From JBBDWJ01 sp040902925 (GTDB lineage Bacteria > Acidobacteriota > Terriglobia > Bryobacterales > UBA6623), in the NCBI GenBank assembly GCA_040902925.1, contig JBBDWJ010000253.1, positions 1 to 16,882 on the forward strand: DNA of 16,882 nucleotides. The letters are read 5' to 3'. Shown in pieces: positions 7,668 through 14,852 of this stretch; the first letter of the stretch is position 1; each line of letters opens with the position of its first letter. The notes beneath the pieces are model-generated. The model did not search any database. It saw only the letters and a list, made by a program, of their open reading frames with translations, and was not told where the DNA came from. A program made the translations under genes and the position numbers.

Positions 7668-7679
7668 CGGGATCCGATC

Positions 7680-7940
7680 ATGAGCACTATTACGGCATTC
7701 GAAGCGAAGACGCGGTTCGGCGAACTGCTGGAACGGGTTTCGCGGGGTGAGGAGATCGTCATCACGAGGCACGACAAGCCGGTCGCCCGGATTGTCCCCG
7801 AGGGCCGGCCTTCACTTCGTCAGGTTCGCGAAGGGGCCGCCGAACTCAAGGCGCTTCGCCTGCTGATGGCGAAACGAAGCCGGTTCAAACCCGTGAGCAA
7901 CAAAGAGATCCGGAAGGCGATCGACGAGGGACGCACGTGA
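7680..7940 (+). CDS. Type II antitoxin, Phd/YefM family
   Basis: 86 residues, typical for the family. The N-terminal half (2-42) carries the Phd/YefM DNA-binding fold with the hallmark pattern FEAKTRFGELLERVSRGEEI and then ITRHDKPVARIVP. The C-terminal part (~50-86) is charged and probably wraps around the toxin. Its role is to neutralise the VapC toxin encoded immediately downstream and to repress the operon. The stop overlaps the toxin's GTG start by four bases (GTGA), as expected for a coupled toxin-antitoxin operon. No strong ribosome site precedes the ATG; the transcript may be near leaderless. Confidence 0.93.
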   Translation: MSTITAFEAKTRFGELLERVSRGEEIVITRHDKPVARIVPEGRPSLRQVREGAAELKALRLLMAKRSRFKPVSNKEIRKAIDEGRT

Positions 7941-8359
7941 CGACCGAAGGGTTCGTCGCCGATGCCTCAATCGCCGTCGCGTGGAGTGTGGCAGCGCAAT
8001 CCAACCGCGGAATGGATGATCTACTCGAACAGGTGGCGGAGGGTAGGCCTTTCTGTGTGCCGGGCTTGTGGTTTTTTGAGACCGCCAATGCACTGCTTGT
8101 GTTGACGCGGCGCAAGAGAATCACGACGAGAGAGTGCGCGATCGCGCGTCGGGCCCTGGCTGCTCTTCATCCGGTTGTGGATGATGAGGGGCCTCGAATC
8201 GCATTCGAGAAGGTGTCGGATCTCGCCGCCGAGCACTCCTTGTCGGTCTATGATGCCGCGTACCTCGAACTGGCGCTGCGCACCAAACTTCCGTTAGCCT
8301 CGCTCGACTCCGGGCTGAATAAGGCTGCGCAGCGATGCGCTGTCCCGCTACTGCCTTGA
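7937..8359 (+). CDS. vapC: VapC-type toxin, PIN-domain ribonuclease
   Basis: 140 residues, full length for a PIN-domain toxin. The four acidic metal-binding residues are visible: Asp9 (VADASIAVAW), Glu48 (FFETANALL), Asp106 (YDAAYLELA) and Asp124 (ASLDSGLNKAA). VapC toxins cut tRNA or rRNA to arrest translation when the antitoxin is degraded; the RNA target cannot be predicted here. It starts with GTG, overlapping the antitoxin stop, so translation is probably coupled. Nothing suggests inactivation, so the pair looks functional. It sits in a short island between msrP and sodC, and such modules are often horizontally acquired. Confidence 0.94.
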   Translation: MTTEGFVADASIAVAWSVAAQSNRGMDDLLEQVAEGRPFCVPGLWFFETANALLVLTRRKRITTRECAIARRALAALHPVVDDEGPRIAFEKVSDLAAEHSLSVYDAAYLELALRTKLPLASLDSGLNKAAQRCAVPLLP

Positions 8360-8378
8360 GCCACGCGGCTCATCCGGC

Positions 8379-9221
8379 TTACTTTTGTTGTGCCTTCGCT
8401 TGCACCGCCCCCGGCTGCGCTGCCTCGATGACGCCACACGCGATTCTCATGCCCGCATCGCCCGCGGGATCGGTCTTGTAGTCGTCCTGGCCGGCGTGAA
8501 CCACAAGGGCAGTGCCGCCGGATTTCAGCAGCGAATTTTCCGCTCCCTTTTCGAGCGTTACGCGATCGTTGTAGACCTCGACGGTCGTCTCACCATTCTT
8601 CGCCACGGTGAAGTTGGGCATGTCACCGGCGTGAGGACCCTTGGGCTCCGTCAAGCCGTGTTTGGCATTTTCCGGGTTGAAGTGGCCGCCGGCGGATTCG
8701 AATGTAGGCGCTTCACATTTGCCCGTTTCGTGGATGTGCAAGGCATGCTTGCCGGGCGGCAGTTTCGTGAACGTGGCTTTGATCAGGACCCCTTCGTTGC
8801 TTTGCAGCAGCGTGGCCTCTCCGACTACTTTGTTGTCCGGGTTGCGGAGATCAGCGCGCGCGGCGTGCTCGGCTCCCGGCGTCGCCTGGGAGCAGGTGCT
8901 GGCAATGTGCTGGATGTCATGCACCGTGAAAGCCGTGTAGCCCTCAGCGCTTGTTTCCTTGCCGGTGAGTTTCACAGTGTGGCCGACGTGTTTTTCGAGT
9001 TGAGCTGGTCCGGTGATGACAGCGGCTTCACCGCTTCCATTCTCGGTTTTGCCGTCAGTTCCATTCCCGATTTTGTAGGAGTCGCCGCCCTCCACCTTCT
9101 GCAGGCAACCCATCAGGGTCGCACCCGCCTGTGTTTTTTTGTCGGCGGCATGCAGTGGCACGGCAAAGCTCAGAGCAAAAACAACGATAAGGCCGCTAAG
9201 GGCACTGGTGGGTAGGCGCAT
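8379..9221 (-). CDS. sodC: Secreted Cu/Zn superoxide dismutase with an N-terminal OB-fold-like (DUF5818-like) domain
   Basis: 280 residues from the ATG at 9221-9219, chosen because CAGGAGA lies just upstream and a clear signal peptide follows (residues 1-25, cleavage near PLHA); the frame stays open to 9533 but that extension has no such features. Residues ~118-266 are SodC: copper/zinc ligands His162, His164, His180, His188, His197, Asp200 and His242, the disulfide pair Cys169/Cys262, and the active-site Arg259 are all present. It converts superoxide to hydrogen peroxide in the periplasm. Residues ~30-110 (starting ATLMGCLQK, ending IQHIASTC) resemble small secreted domains common in Acidobacteria and are not part of ordinary SodC, which is why the protein is ~100 residues longer than usual. 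The domain name is from memory. Confidence 0.93.
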   Translation of the reverse strand: MRLPTSALSGLIVVFALSFAVPLHAADKKTQAGATLMGCLQKVEGGDSYKIGNGTDGKTENGSGEAAVITGPAQLEKHVGHTVKLTGKETSAEGYTAFTVHDIQHIASTCSQATPGAEHAARADLRNPDNKVVGEATLLQSNEGVLIKATFTKLPPGKHALHIHETGKCEAPTFESAGGHFNPENAKHGLTEPKGPHAGDMPNFTVAKNGETTVEVYNDRVTLEKGAENSLLKSGGTALVVHAGQDDYKTDPAGDAGMRIACGVIEAAQPGAVQAKAQQK

Positions 9222-9296
9222 GATGGTCTCCTGCTGGTAGACCCGCGTGTGGCTGAGTTGTTGCGCGCTATCTGCAATCAGGGGCGGCGGCAAAGT

Positions 9297-9328
9297 GTCT
9301 TTGTGAACATGCGTCTTTGTGAATATGT
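9297..9328. repeat. Tandem 16-bp direct repeat upstream of sodC
   Basis: Two adjacent copies, GTCTTTGTGAACATGC (9297-9312) and GTCTTTGTGAATATGT (9313-9328), identical at 14 of 16 bases. They lie about 76-107 bp upstream of the sodC start. Paired sites like this are often bound by an activator or response regulator, but the binder is unknown and two copies could be chance duplication. Confidence 0.6.
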
Positions 9329-9575
9329 GTTCGGCCTCGCGAACGCGAACGGAGTTGCGGGTGATGTAAGGGCGCCGCCCAATCGAGCTATAGATTCCGA
9401 CTCTGCCGATCGGCACGTTGCCGCCCTCATCAAGGCGCAACAACTGCTGTTCGCTCAATCCGAGCGGATGACTGCACAAGCCGGGAGTGTCATTCATGGA
9501 AATCGAGGCCGGATTACTTGGCTCGCCGAGCACCTCTATGCGGAGCGGGGCGTAGCAAGTATTCGCAATCCCGGC

Positions 9576-9596
9576 GGGCAGGCAGGATGCCTGCCC
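9576..9596. repeat. Perfect hairpin just downstream of thrC (REP-like)
   Basis: GGGCAGGC (9576-9583), loop AGGAT, GCCTGCCC (9589-9596): an 8-bp perfect GC stem starting nine bases after the thrC stop. There is no T-tract on the minus strand, so classical intrinsic termination is doubtful. It may stabilise the mRNA 3' end or be a dispersed palindromic repeat. Confidence 0.6.
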
Positions 9597-9604
9597 AACG
9601 GCGG

Positions 9605-10828
9605 TTAGCGCGGCTGGATCAGGCCTCCGAGGCGCTCTTCGGGTCGCGGCTCGGGGCGGAATCGCGTGGACCAGTTTTCAAGATATTTCAGGCCGGTTCC
9701 CGTGTTATAGATAACGATTTCTTCTTCGCTCTTGAGGAATTTATTCTCAAGGAGTTTTTCGAGCGCTGCTATGCACGCCGAGCCTTCGGGGGCGACGAAC
9801 AGGCCTTCGGTTTCGGCCAGTAGCTGGCCCGCTTCGAGAAGTTCCTGATCGGTGACGGCGATGGCTGTGCCCTGGCTTTCGCGGATCGCCCGCAATACGA
9901 GAAAATCGCCCAGCGCCTTGGGGACCCTGAGGCCGCTGGCTGACGTCGTGGCGCCTTGCCAGAACTCGGAGGCTTCCCTGCCCTCTTCGAACGCTTTCAC
10001 GATCGGCGCGCAGCCGGCCGCCTGCACGGCGATCATCTTGGGACGCTTTGGGCCTATCCAGCCAAGCTGTTCCAACTCGTCGAAGGCCTTCCACATTCCG
10101 ATCATGCCGACTCCTCCGCCCGTTGGGTAGAAGATCGCGTCGGGGAGACGCCAGCCAAGTTGCTCGGCGAGCTCGAGGCCCATGGTTTTCTTGCCTTCGA
10201 TGCGGTAGGGCTCTTTGAGCGTCGAGACCTCGAACCAACCCTCGGCTTGCTTGCGCTCGGCGACGATGCGGCCACAGTCGCTGATGAGCCCATCGACCAG
10301 GGTGACGTGGGCTCCGTACATGCGGCATTCGATGTAGTTGGCTTGCGGCACGTCGCGCGGCATGAAGATGTGGGCTTCGATGCCGGCTGCGGCGGCGTAG
10401 GCGGCCAGGGCTCCGGCGGCGTTGCCCGCCGAGGGGGCGGCTAGTTTCTTGGCTCCCAGCTCCTTGGCCATCGACACGGCGGCGGCCATTCCGCGGGCTT
10501 TGAAGGTTCCCGTCGGGTTGAGGCTCTCGTCTTTGATGAGAAGGTTTTGGGCGCCCAGGCGGCGCCCCAAGCGGTTGGCTCGGAGGATGGGCGTAAACCC
10601 TTCCCCCAGCGAAACGATGTTGGCGGCGTCGCTGACCGGCAGCAGCGGGGCGTAGCGCCACATGCTCGCCGGGCCTTTGGCGATTTGCTCGCGGGTCAGC
10701 TCGGCTTTGGCTTTGGCGAGGTCGTAGTGGACCAGCAGGGGGGCCCCGGCTGGCGAGAGATTGTGGATCTGGCCTTTGGGGAGGGTTTCTCCGGTTTGAC
10801 TGCACGTTAGGTGGGTCAGGAACGTCAT
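9605..10828 (-). CDS. thrC: Threonine synthase
   Basis: 407 residues, the length of the shorter (bacterial/plant-type) PLP threonine synthases. It converts O-phosphohomoserine to threonine in the cytoplasm, the last step of threonine synthesis. Motifs in order: N-terminal LTCSQTGE (7-14) and HNLSPAGAPLLVHYDL (22-37) typical of this subgroup, GEGFTP (75-80), the PLP lysine Lys110 in NPTGTFKARG, PSAGNAAGALAAY (132-144) contacting substrate and cofactor, GGGVGM (237-242) binding the PLP phosphate, and a C-terminal NTGTGLKY (375-382). The ATG at 10828-10826 has no visible Shine-Dalgarno sequence. It is divergently arranged with the lytic transglycosylase, and no hom or thrB is adjacent, so it is not part of a threonine operon here. 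Confidence 0.95.
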   Translation of the reverse strand: MTFLTHLTCSQTGETLPKGQIHNLSPAGAPLLVHYDLAKAKAELTREQIAKGPASMWRYAPLLPVSDAANIVSLGEGFTPILRANRLGRRLGAQNLLIKDESLNPTGTFKARGMAAAVSMAKELGAKKLAAPSAGNAAGALAAYAAAAGIEAHIFMPRDVPQANYIECRMYGAHVTLVDGLISDCGRIVAERKQAEGWFEVSTLKEPYRIEGKKTMGLELAEQLGWRLPDAIFYPTGGGVGMIGMWKAFDELEQLGWIGPKRPKMIAVQAAGCAPIVKAFEEGREASEFWQGATTSASGLRVPKALGDFLVLRAIRESQGTAIAVTDQELLEAGQLLAETEGLFVAPEGSACIAALEKLLENKFLKSEEEIVIYNTGTGLKYLENWSTRFRPEPRPEERLGGLIQPR

Positions 10829-10942
10829 GGTATTAGTTAGTAGTGTGCCGCGGCTGCTTTGGACGCTGCGGGCCCCGGCCGGGCGGCTCTCGTACGCGCT
10901 GGGTTATGGAAACAGGTGGATCGGCTCTTTGAGACTCGCAGT

Positions 10943-11605
10943 ATGCGACAGCGGATCGGAATACGTCTAGTTTTGATGGCGCTTGCGCTGGGCGCCTCAG
11001 CCTCGGCGGCGGAGTATGCCGTTCTGGAGACCGGCTTTCGGATTCTCGCCGAGCGTCACGAGCAGGCCGGCGGGCAGGTGAAGCTTTTCCTCGAGAATGG
11101 CGGGTCGATCGAGTTCCCCGCGGCGCAGGTGATCGCATTCGAGCCGTTGGACTATGTCGCGCCGCCCGCGGCCATTCCGCCCGAAGCGGGCGAGAAGCCG
11201 TTTGATCTCGAGACGACCGTCCGGGCGATTGCCCAGCAGCATCAGTTACCCGAGGCTCTGGTTCACAGCGTGATCGCCGCGGAGTCGGCATACGACCCGG
11301 CGGCGGTTTCCGTGAAAGGGGCAATTGGATTGATGCAATTGATGCCCGAGACGGCTCGCGAGCTTGCGGTCGATCCGCTTGACCCGGGCGAGAACGTGCA
11401 AGGCGGCGTCAGCTATCTGCGTCAATTGCTGGAGAAGTATGCGGGCTCCAAGGATCAGCTTGTGCTGGCGTTGGCGGCTTACAATGCCGGGCCGGGAGCC
11501 GTCGACCGCTACCGCGGTCTGCCGCCTTATGCGGAAACGCATGCTTTTGTGCGGCGCGTGATCGACCGGTTTTTGTTGCTGGCCGAGACGCGATCGGCCG
11601 AGTGA
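10943..11605 (+). CDS. Periplasmic lytic transglycosylase (SLT domain)
   Basis: 220 residues from the ATG at 10943, chosen because it begins a good signal peptide (MRQRIGIRLVLMALALGASASA); the frame stays open upstream to 10859 without signal features, and neither start has a strong ribosome site. Residues ~25-70 are a short beta-rich segment (GFRILAERHE...FLENGGSIEFPA). Residues ~88-215 form the SLT fold: catalytic Glu114 in AAESAYDP, then GLMQLMP (129-135) and AYNAGPGAV (179-187), all conserved. It cuts peptidoglycan glycan strands to 1,6-anhydro ends and acts in cell-wall remodelling or in opening the wall for machinery assembly. There is no lipobox, so it is soluble in the periplasm. It is divergent from thrC. 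Which process it serves is not indicated by its neighbours. Confidence 0.92.
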   Translation: MRQRIGIRLVLMALALGASASAAEYAVLETGFRILAERHEQAGGQVKLFLENGGSIEFPAAQVIAFEPLDYVAPPAAIPPEAGEKPFDLETTVRAIAQQHQLPEALVHSVIAAESAYDPAAVSVKGAIGLMQLMPETARELAVDPLDPGENVQGGVSYLRQLLEKYAGSKDQLVLALAAYNAGPGAVDRYRGLPPYAETHAFVRRVIDRFLLLAETRSAE

Positions 11606-11619
11606 TTGGCTTCTTCCGC

Positions 11620-11724
11620 AGCCCTGTTCTCTAAGCCCGTTCTCTAAGCCTTCCTTAAACCTCGTTCTCCAAAACCCCGTTCTTTGGAGCCTCGTTCTCC
11701 GAAGCCCCGTTCTCCGTAGCCCCC
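11620..11724. repeat. Degenerate ~15-bp tandem repeat array (minisatellite)
   Basis: About seven and a half units with consensus AGCCCCGTTCTCCGA: unit starts at 11620, 11634, 11647, 11659, 11673, 11688, 11703 and a partial at 11718; lengths are 14, 13, 12, 14, 15, 15 and 15. The right-hand units are the most alike, which suggests slippage-driven growth from that side. It begins 14 bp after the transglycosylase stop. Read on the minus strand with 15-bp period it spells pentapeptides of the LRRTG type, but that frame runs antisense through the transglycosylase and is probably not a gene. Confidence 0.8.
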
Positions 11725-11745
11725 GCAAGTGGCGGATACATCTAA

Positions 11746-11765
11746 CCCACGGCTTCAGCCGTGGG
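11746..11765. repeat. REP-like palindrome between the repeat array and hflX
   Basis: CCCACGGC (11746-11753), loop TTCA, GCCGTGGG (11758-11765), then AAAA. It is a perfect 8-bp stem with a tetraloop. On the minus strand it lies ~80 bp downstream of the hflX stop, so it might help end that transcript, but T residues precede rather than follow it on that strand. The form is typical of dispersed intergenic palindromes. Confidence 0.6.
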
Positions 11766-11847
11766 AAAACCTCACCGCACTATGGGAGCCCTGGAACGGG
11801 CGATACACCCGCCGCTTTGCGGACGCCAGCGCACTCCTCGCCGGTCG

Positions 11848-13191
11848 TCACCCAACCCCTTGCAGGTTGCGCGCCAGGCGCAGGGTTACCGATTCCGGCA
11901 CTTGTGCAGTCAGGTCCACTCCTGTTTCGGTGTCGGTTCTCTCGATGACTTTGGCGTGCTCATAGAGGAAGGCCAGGCGGTCGCCTTCGTCGAAGCGGAA
12001 ATGAAAGCGCTGCTCGCTGACTCGATCGGCCGGCAGAAGGCGGTCGATCGCTTCGAGTAATTTGTCGAGCCCTTCGGCGCGGCGTGCGGAGATAGCTAGC
12101 ACCGCGGACGCCGGTTGCGCGCCGCTTTCGGCCTCGACCGCCGCCTGCACTTGCCGCGAATCGAGCAGGTCAGTCTTGTTGAGCACGAGAATCTGCGGCT
12201 TTTCCGCGGCGCCGAGATCGTCGAGCACTTTGGCAACCTCTTGCATCTGCTCGCGGTGGTGCGGCGAGGAGATGTCGGCTACGTGCAGCACCAGCGACGC
12301 CTGGGTGACTTCCTCCAGGGTGGCGCGGAAGGCTTTCACAAGCCCCGGCGGCAGATCGCGAATGAAACCGACCGTGTCGGAGAGCAGCACGCGGCGCCGC
12401 GAGGGCAAATCGAGCACCCGGATCGTGGGGTCGAGCGTGGCGAACATGCGCGCATCGGCCAACACCCCGGCGGCGGTCAGAGAGTTGAACAACGTGGACT
12501 TGCCCGCGTTGGTGTAGCCAACCAGCGCAATCGTCGACAGCGGCACGCCGCTGCGCTTCTTGCGCTGCAACTCGCGCGTTTTGCGGACGCGTTCGATTTC
12601 ATCCTTGAGCTTGTCGATGCGGCGGCCGATGCGGCGGCGGTCGGTTTCAAGCTGCGTTTCGCCGGGACCACGTGTGCCGATGCCGCCGCCCAACCGCGAC
12701 ATCTCGACGCCGCGTCCAGCCAGCCTTGGAAGCATATACGTCAATTGCGCCAGCTCAACCTGCAGTTTGCCTTCCCGCGTGCGGGCATGCAGGGCGAAGA
12801 TGTCGAGGATGAGTTGCGTGCGATCGATCACGCGGATGCCGCAGCGCTTCTCGAGATTGCGCTGCTGTGTGGGGCTGAGGTTCTGGTCGAACAGAATGAC
12901 GTCGGCGCCGGCCTCCGCCGCCCAGTTACGAATCTCCTCTACCTTGCCGCTGCCGATCAGCGTCGCCGGATCGTATTTCTCGCGGTTTTGCGTGACGGCT
13001 CCAAGCACCTCGGCATTGGCGCTCGCAGCCAACTCTTCGAGCTCCTTGAGCGATTCCTCCGGCGAGTAGCGGCTGGACGCAGCTTGGCCATGGGCCGGCG
13101 CGCGCTGGTCGAGCTCAACGCCGACGAGAATGCATTTCTCAGGACCGTCCGTTTGCGACGTTGAGCCGAATTGCTTGGAATGCGCTGTCAC
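11848..13191 (-). CDS. hflX: GTPase HflX (ribosome-splitting/rescue factor)
   Basis: 447 residues, usual for HflX. It is a 50S-associated GTPase that splits stalled ribosomes, especially under heat and stress. Residues ~17-200 are the N-terminal HflX domain with the glycine-rich SRLGGGIGTRGPGETQLE (165-182) and an adjoining helical arm (~185-212). The G domain has G1 GYTNAGKST (225-233), the ATLDPT switch I region (251-256), G3 DTVGF (272-276), G4 NKTD (338-341) and G5 SAR (368-370). All catalytic motifs are intact. The start is GTG (13191-13189) without a clear ribosome site; other in-frame starts would cut into the N-terminal strand CILVGVEL. It follows hfq on the same strand after 151 bp, the same gene order as in the E. 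coli hfq-hflX operon, but no hflK/hflC follow. Confidence 0.96.
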   Translation of the reverse strand: MTAHSKQFGSTSQTDGPEKCILVGVELDQRAPAHGQAASSRYSPEESLKELEELAASANAEVLGAVTQNREKYDPATLIGSGKVEEIRNWAAEAGADVILFDQNLSPTQQRNLEKRCGIRVIDRTQLILDIFALHARTREGKLQVELAQLTYMLPRLAGRGVEMSRLGGGIGTRGPGETQLETDRRRIGRRIDKLKDEIERVRKTRELQRKKRSGVPLSTIALVGYTNAGKSTLFNSLTAAGVLADARMFATLDPTIRVLDLPSRRRVLLSDTVGFIRDLPPGLVKAFRATLEEVTQASLVLHVADISSPHHREQMQEVAKVLDDLGAAEKPQILVLNKTDLLDSRQVQAAVEAESGAQPASAVLAISARRAEGLDKLLEAIDRLLPADRVSEQRFHFRFDEGDRLAFLYEHAKVIERTDTETGVDLTAQVPESVTLRLARNLQGVG

Positions 13192-13261
13192 TTTGGTAGA
13201 GGTTTGCTGGGATCAATCCGTTGCTGTCGATTTGCCGGCGTTCCCTGAGGCTGCACCTTCA

Positions 13262-13295
13262 GCGTGCTGGGTCGTGGGCGTTGCACGCTACGCCC
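13262..13295. repeat. Overlapping inverted repeats in the hfq-hflX gap
   Basis: GGGCGT (13276-13281) pairs with ACGCCC (13290-13295) and, alternatively, GCGTGC (13262-13267) with GCACGC (13283-13288). The two pairings exclude each other. They lie in the 151-bp leader between hfq and hflX, so they could separate expression of the two genes or be a dispersed GC palindrome. Confidence 0.45.
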
Positions 13296-13342
13296 CTACG
13301 CTGCGGCACGATCCGCCCGGTTGAGATGGACCGCGCCGGGTG

Positions 13343-13651
13343 TTACGTCGATTCGCCGGGGCCGGGCATCGCTGGGCGCGCGGCGTCCTCGTTGTTCGAT
13401 CTCGAATCGGCTTCGGCGTGATCCTGGTGGCGGTGGCCGAAACCGGGCGATTGCCGGGATGTCACGACGGTCGAAATGGCGTGCTTGAAGATCAACTGCT
13501 CTTGGTGGTTGGTTTCGAAAACGACGCAGTACTTATCGAAGCCCCGCACTCGGCCAGAAAGCTTCACCCCGCTGGTCAAATAGATCGACACGGGCAGGCG
13601 CTCTTTGCGCGCAGTGTTCAGAAAGGCATCCTGAAGGTTTTGGGTCGCCAT
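13343..13651 (-). CDS. hfq: RNA chaperone Hfq
   Basis: 102 residues from the ATG at 13651-13649, chosen because family members begin MATQNLQDAFLN; an upstream in-frame ATG at 13696 would add 15 residues (MSNVFRWY...) and cannot be excluded. The Sm fold covers residues ~5-67: NLQDAFLNTARKERLPVSI, the Sm1 region GVKLSGRVRGFDKYCVVF, and the Sm2 region QLIFKHAIS with the conserved KHA that lines the proximal RNA-binding face. It forms a hexameric ring that pairs small RNAs with mRNAs. The tail after ~70 is polar and disordered, with a His-rich stretch (GHRHQDH). hflX follows on the same strand. The lysine/tyrosine of the usual YKH motif is FKH here, a common substitution. Confidence 0.96.
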   Translation of the reverse strand: MATQNLQDAFLNTARKERLPVSIYLTSGVKLSGRVRGFDKYCVVFETNHQEQLIFKHAISTVVTSRQSPGFGHRHQDHAEADSRSNNEDAARPAMPGPGEST

Positions 13652-13967
13652 CGCTGCCTGCTTACTCCCCTCATACCACCTGAAGACGTTACTCATTCCA
13701 TCTTACCGGAGATGCGGCCGAAAAGTAACGGACCGATGGTACCTGCCGTTCTGTTGCTTCCGTGGCTCGGCGGGCTGGGGTTTTATGGAACAGTGGCGCG
13801 AAGCTTTTTTCGCGATACCGGCGCCGGTCAGCCGTCGCGCCGCCGCTGATGGCTGCTCCGCCGGCGGGTTTGATCGCATTCGGCGGCGACTCGTTCGCGG
13901 GCCCCACGTTCGCGGGCAATCTCTTGCCGGTCGCGCACGCGTCCGGCAAAAACCGTTAAAATAAAGT
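13652..13967. other. Divergent intergenic region between hfq and the DUF697-like gene
   Basis: 316 bp with no supported gene; open frames on the minus strand (13689-13949, 13703-14056) have low-complexity products and no start signals. It must contain the promoters of hfq and of the gene at 13968. Two palindromes are visible: CGCGAA/TTCGCG (13797-13802 and 13809-13814) and the longer one at 13924-13949. Confidence 0.55.
13924..13949. promoter_or_regulatory. 26-bp imperfect palindrome immediately before the DUF697-like gene
   Basis: TTGCCGGTCGCG (13924-13935) and CGCGTCCGGCAA (13938-13949) are reverse complements with one mismatch, separated by CA. The centre lies ~31 bp before the GTG start. 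Size and place fit a dimeric repressor operator or a mRNA leader hairpin. No regulator is encoded alongside. Confidence 0.45.
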
Positions 13968-14852
13968 GTGTCGCTTCCCATCCTCAAAGAGATTGGCATC
14001 GCGTTCCGCAATCTGAATCCGAACGATGTGCGTGGGCTCGCCGAGCGGGAGTTCACGTTGGGCGTGCTGTCCGTCGATGAGGCGGTGTGGGCCGAGATCG
14101 TCTCGTTCCTGATACCGGAAGGTACTTCCCCGGCGAAGACGCGAGAGGCGGGCCGTCACATTTTGCGCATGACCTCCGAGTCGGATTTCGCGCGCTGCGA
14201 AGTCGGCCTCTCCGAGCCGGGATTGCCGCACCCTTCCCATTTCTACTCGTTCGACGGCGGAAACGCTTCGGCAAGCTTCGACGTGCTTTTGGAAGACAAC
14301 GAAGACCTGTGGCTGCCAATGGGACGTCGGTTCCCGGGCGTGCGCGACCTGGTGATGGAAAAGATCATCTGGAAGATCAGCAAAGAGAACGCCTTGTTCA
14401 CCGTGGCGACGGCGGTGCCGAACATTGTTCCTTCGCTCATTTCGCTACCTTGGGCGGCCGGTGAATTTGCGTCCGACACGGCGTTTCTGACAATGAATCA
14501 AGTGCGCATGGCGTTCCTAATCGCCGCCGCGAGTGACCGCGAAGTCGGATACCAATCGCAGAAGGCGCAGATCGGTTCGATCGTGGCCGCCGCGTTTGGC
14601 TGGCGGGCGCTGGCGCGCGAGTTGGTTTCGAAGATTCCGGCCGGCGGCGGGCTGATCGGCAAGGGAACGATTTCGCTCGCGGGCACCTACGCGGTTGGCA
14701 AAAGCCTGGAGCGGCTGTTTCGGTTTGGGCGGGGGCTAACCCGCGCCGAACGGCGCCAGCATTACGACGACGCTTTCGCGCGCAGCCGCGACGTGGTGCA
14801 GCAGATCGTGCAGCGGGTGACGCGGCGGCCGGCCGCGGCGCATAGTGCGTAG
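13968..14852 (+). CDS. DUF697/YcjF-like membrane-associated protein of unknown function
   Basis: 294 residues from GTG 13968; only a weak AAAG precedes it. I do not recognise a characterised homologue. Residues 1-120 are soluble and acidic with no evident motif (LNPNDVRGLAEREFTLGVL near the start). Residues ~140-252 resemble DUF697, the domain found in YcjF and next to some GTPases: hydrophobic ALFTVATAVPNIVPSLIS (142-159), IGSIVAAAFGWRALARELV (202-220), then SKIPAGGG and a GTYAVGKSLERLF segment (221-251). Two to three of these may enter the membrane. The C-terminus (~252-294) is basic. No GTPase domain is present and no GTPase gene is adjacent. Its last eight bases overlap the start of the protease frame, so the two are probably co-transcribed and may act together at the envelope. 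Function is unknown. Confidence 0.8.
   Translation: MSLPILKEIGIAFRNLNPNDVRGLAEREFTLGVLSVDEAVWAEIVSFLIPEGTSPAKTREAGRHILRMTSESDFARCEVGLSEPGLPHPSHFYSFDGGNASASFDVLLEDNEDLWLPMGRRFPGVRDLVMEKIIWKISKENALFTVATAVPNIVPSLISLPWAAGEFASDTAFLTMNQVRMAFLIAAASDREVGYQSQKAQIGSIVAAAFGWRALARELVSKIPAGGGLIGKGTISLAGTYAVGKSLERLFRFGRGLTRAERRQHYDDAFARSRDVVQQIVQRVTRRPAAAHSA

Larger units (their letters stand above)
9222..9604. other. Intergenic region between thrC and sodC
   Basis: 383 bp with no supported gene. It should contain the sodC promoter, although I cannot place it. It holds two neighbouring 16-bp direct repeats (9297-9328) and a strong hairpin (9576-9596) directly after the thrC stop. The forward open frame 9249-9608 has no start signals or recognisable product. 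Confidence 0.6.

Noticed and set aside
8379..9533. Longer 384-residue version of SodC
   Set aside because: The extra 104 residues precede a clear signal peptide and Shine-Dalgarno at 9221 and show no protein-like pattern.
9747..10805. 352-codon minus-strand frame within thrC
   Set aside because: It is an Arg/Pro/His-rich out-of-frame shadow on the same strand as the well-supported threonine synthase.
11246..11728. Minus-strand pentapeptide-repeat protein over the minisatellite
   Set aside because: Most of the frame is antisense to the catalytic region of the transglycosylase; the repeat character comes only from the 15-bp period.
12115..13164. 349-codon forward frame antisense to hflX
   Set aside because: It is an antisense shadow caused by the high GC third-position bias of hflX.
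13689..14056. Minus-strand small proteins in the hfq/DUF697-like gap
   Set aside because: The products are low-complexity and have no start signals; one overlaps the DUF697-like gene antisense.
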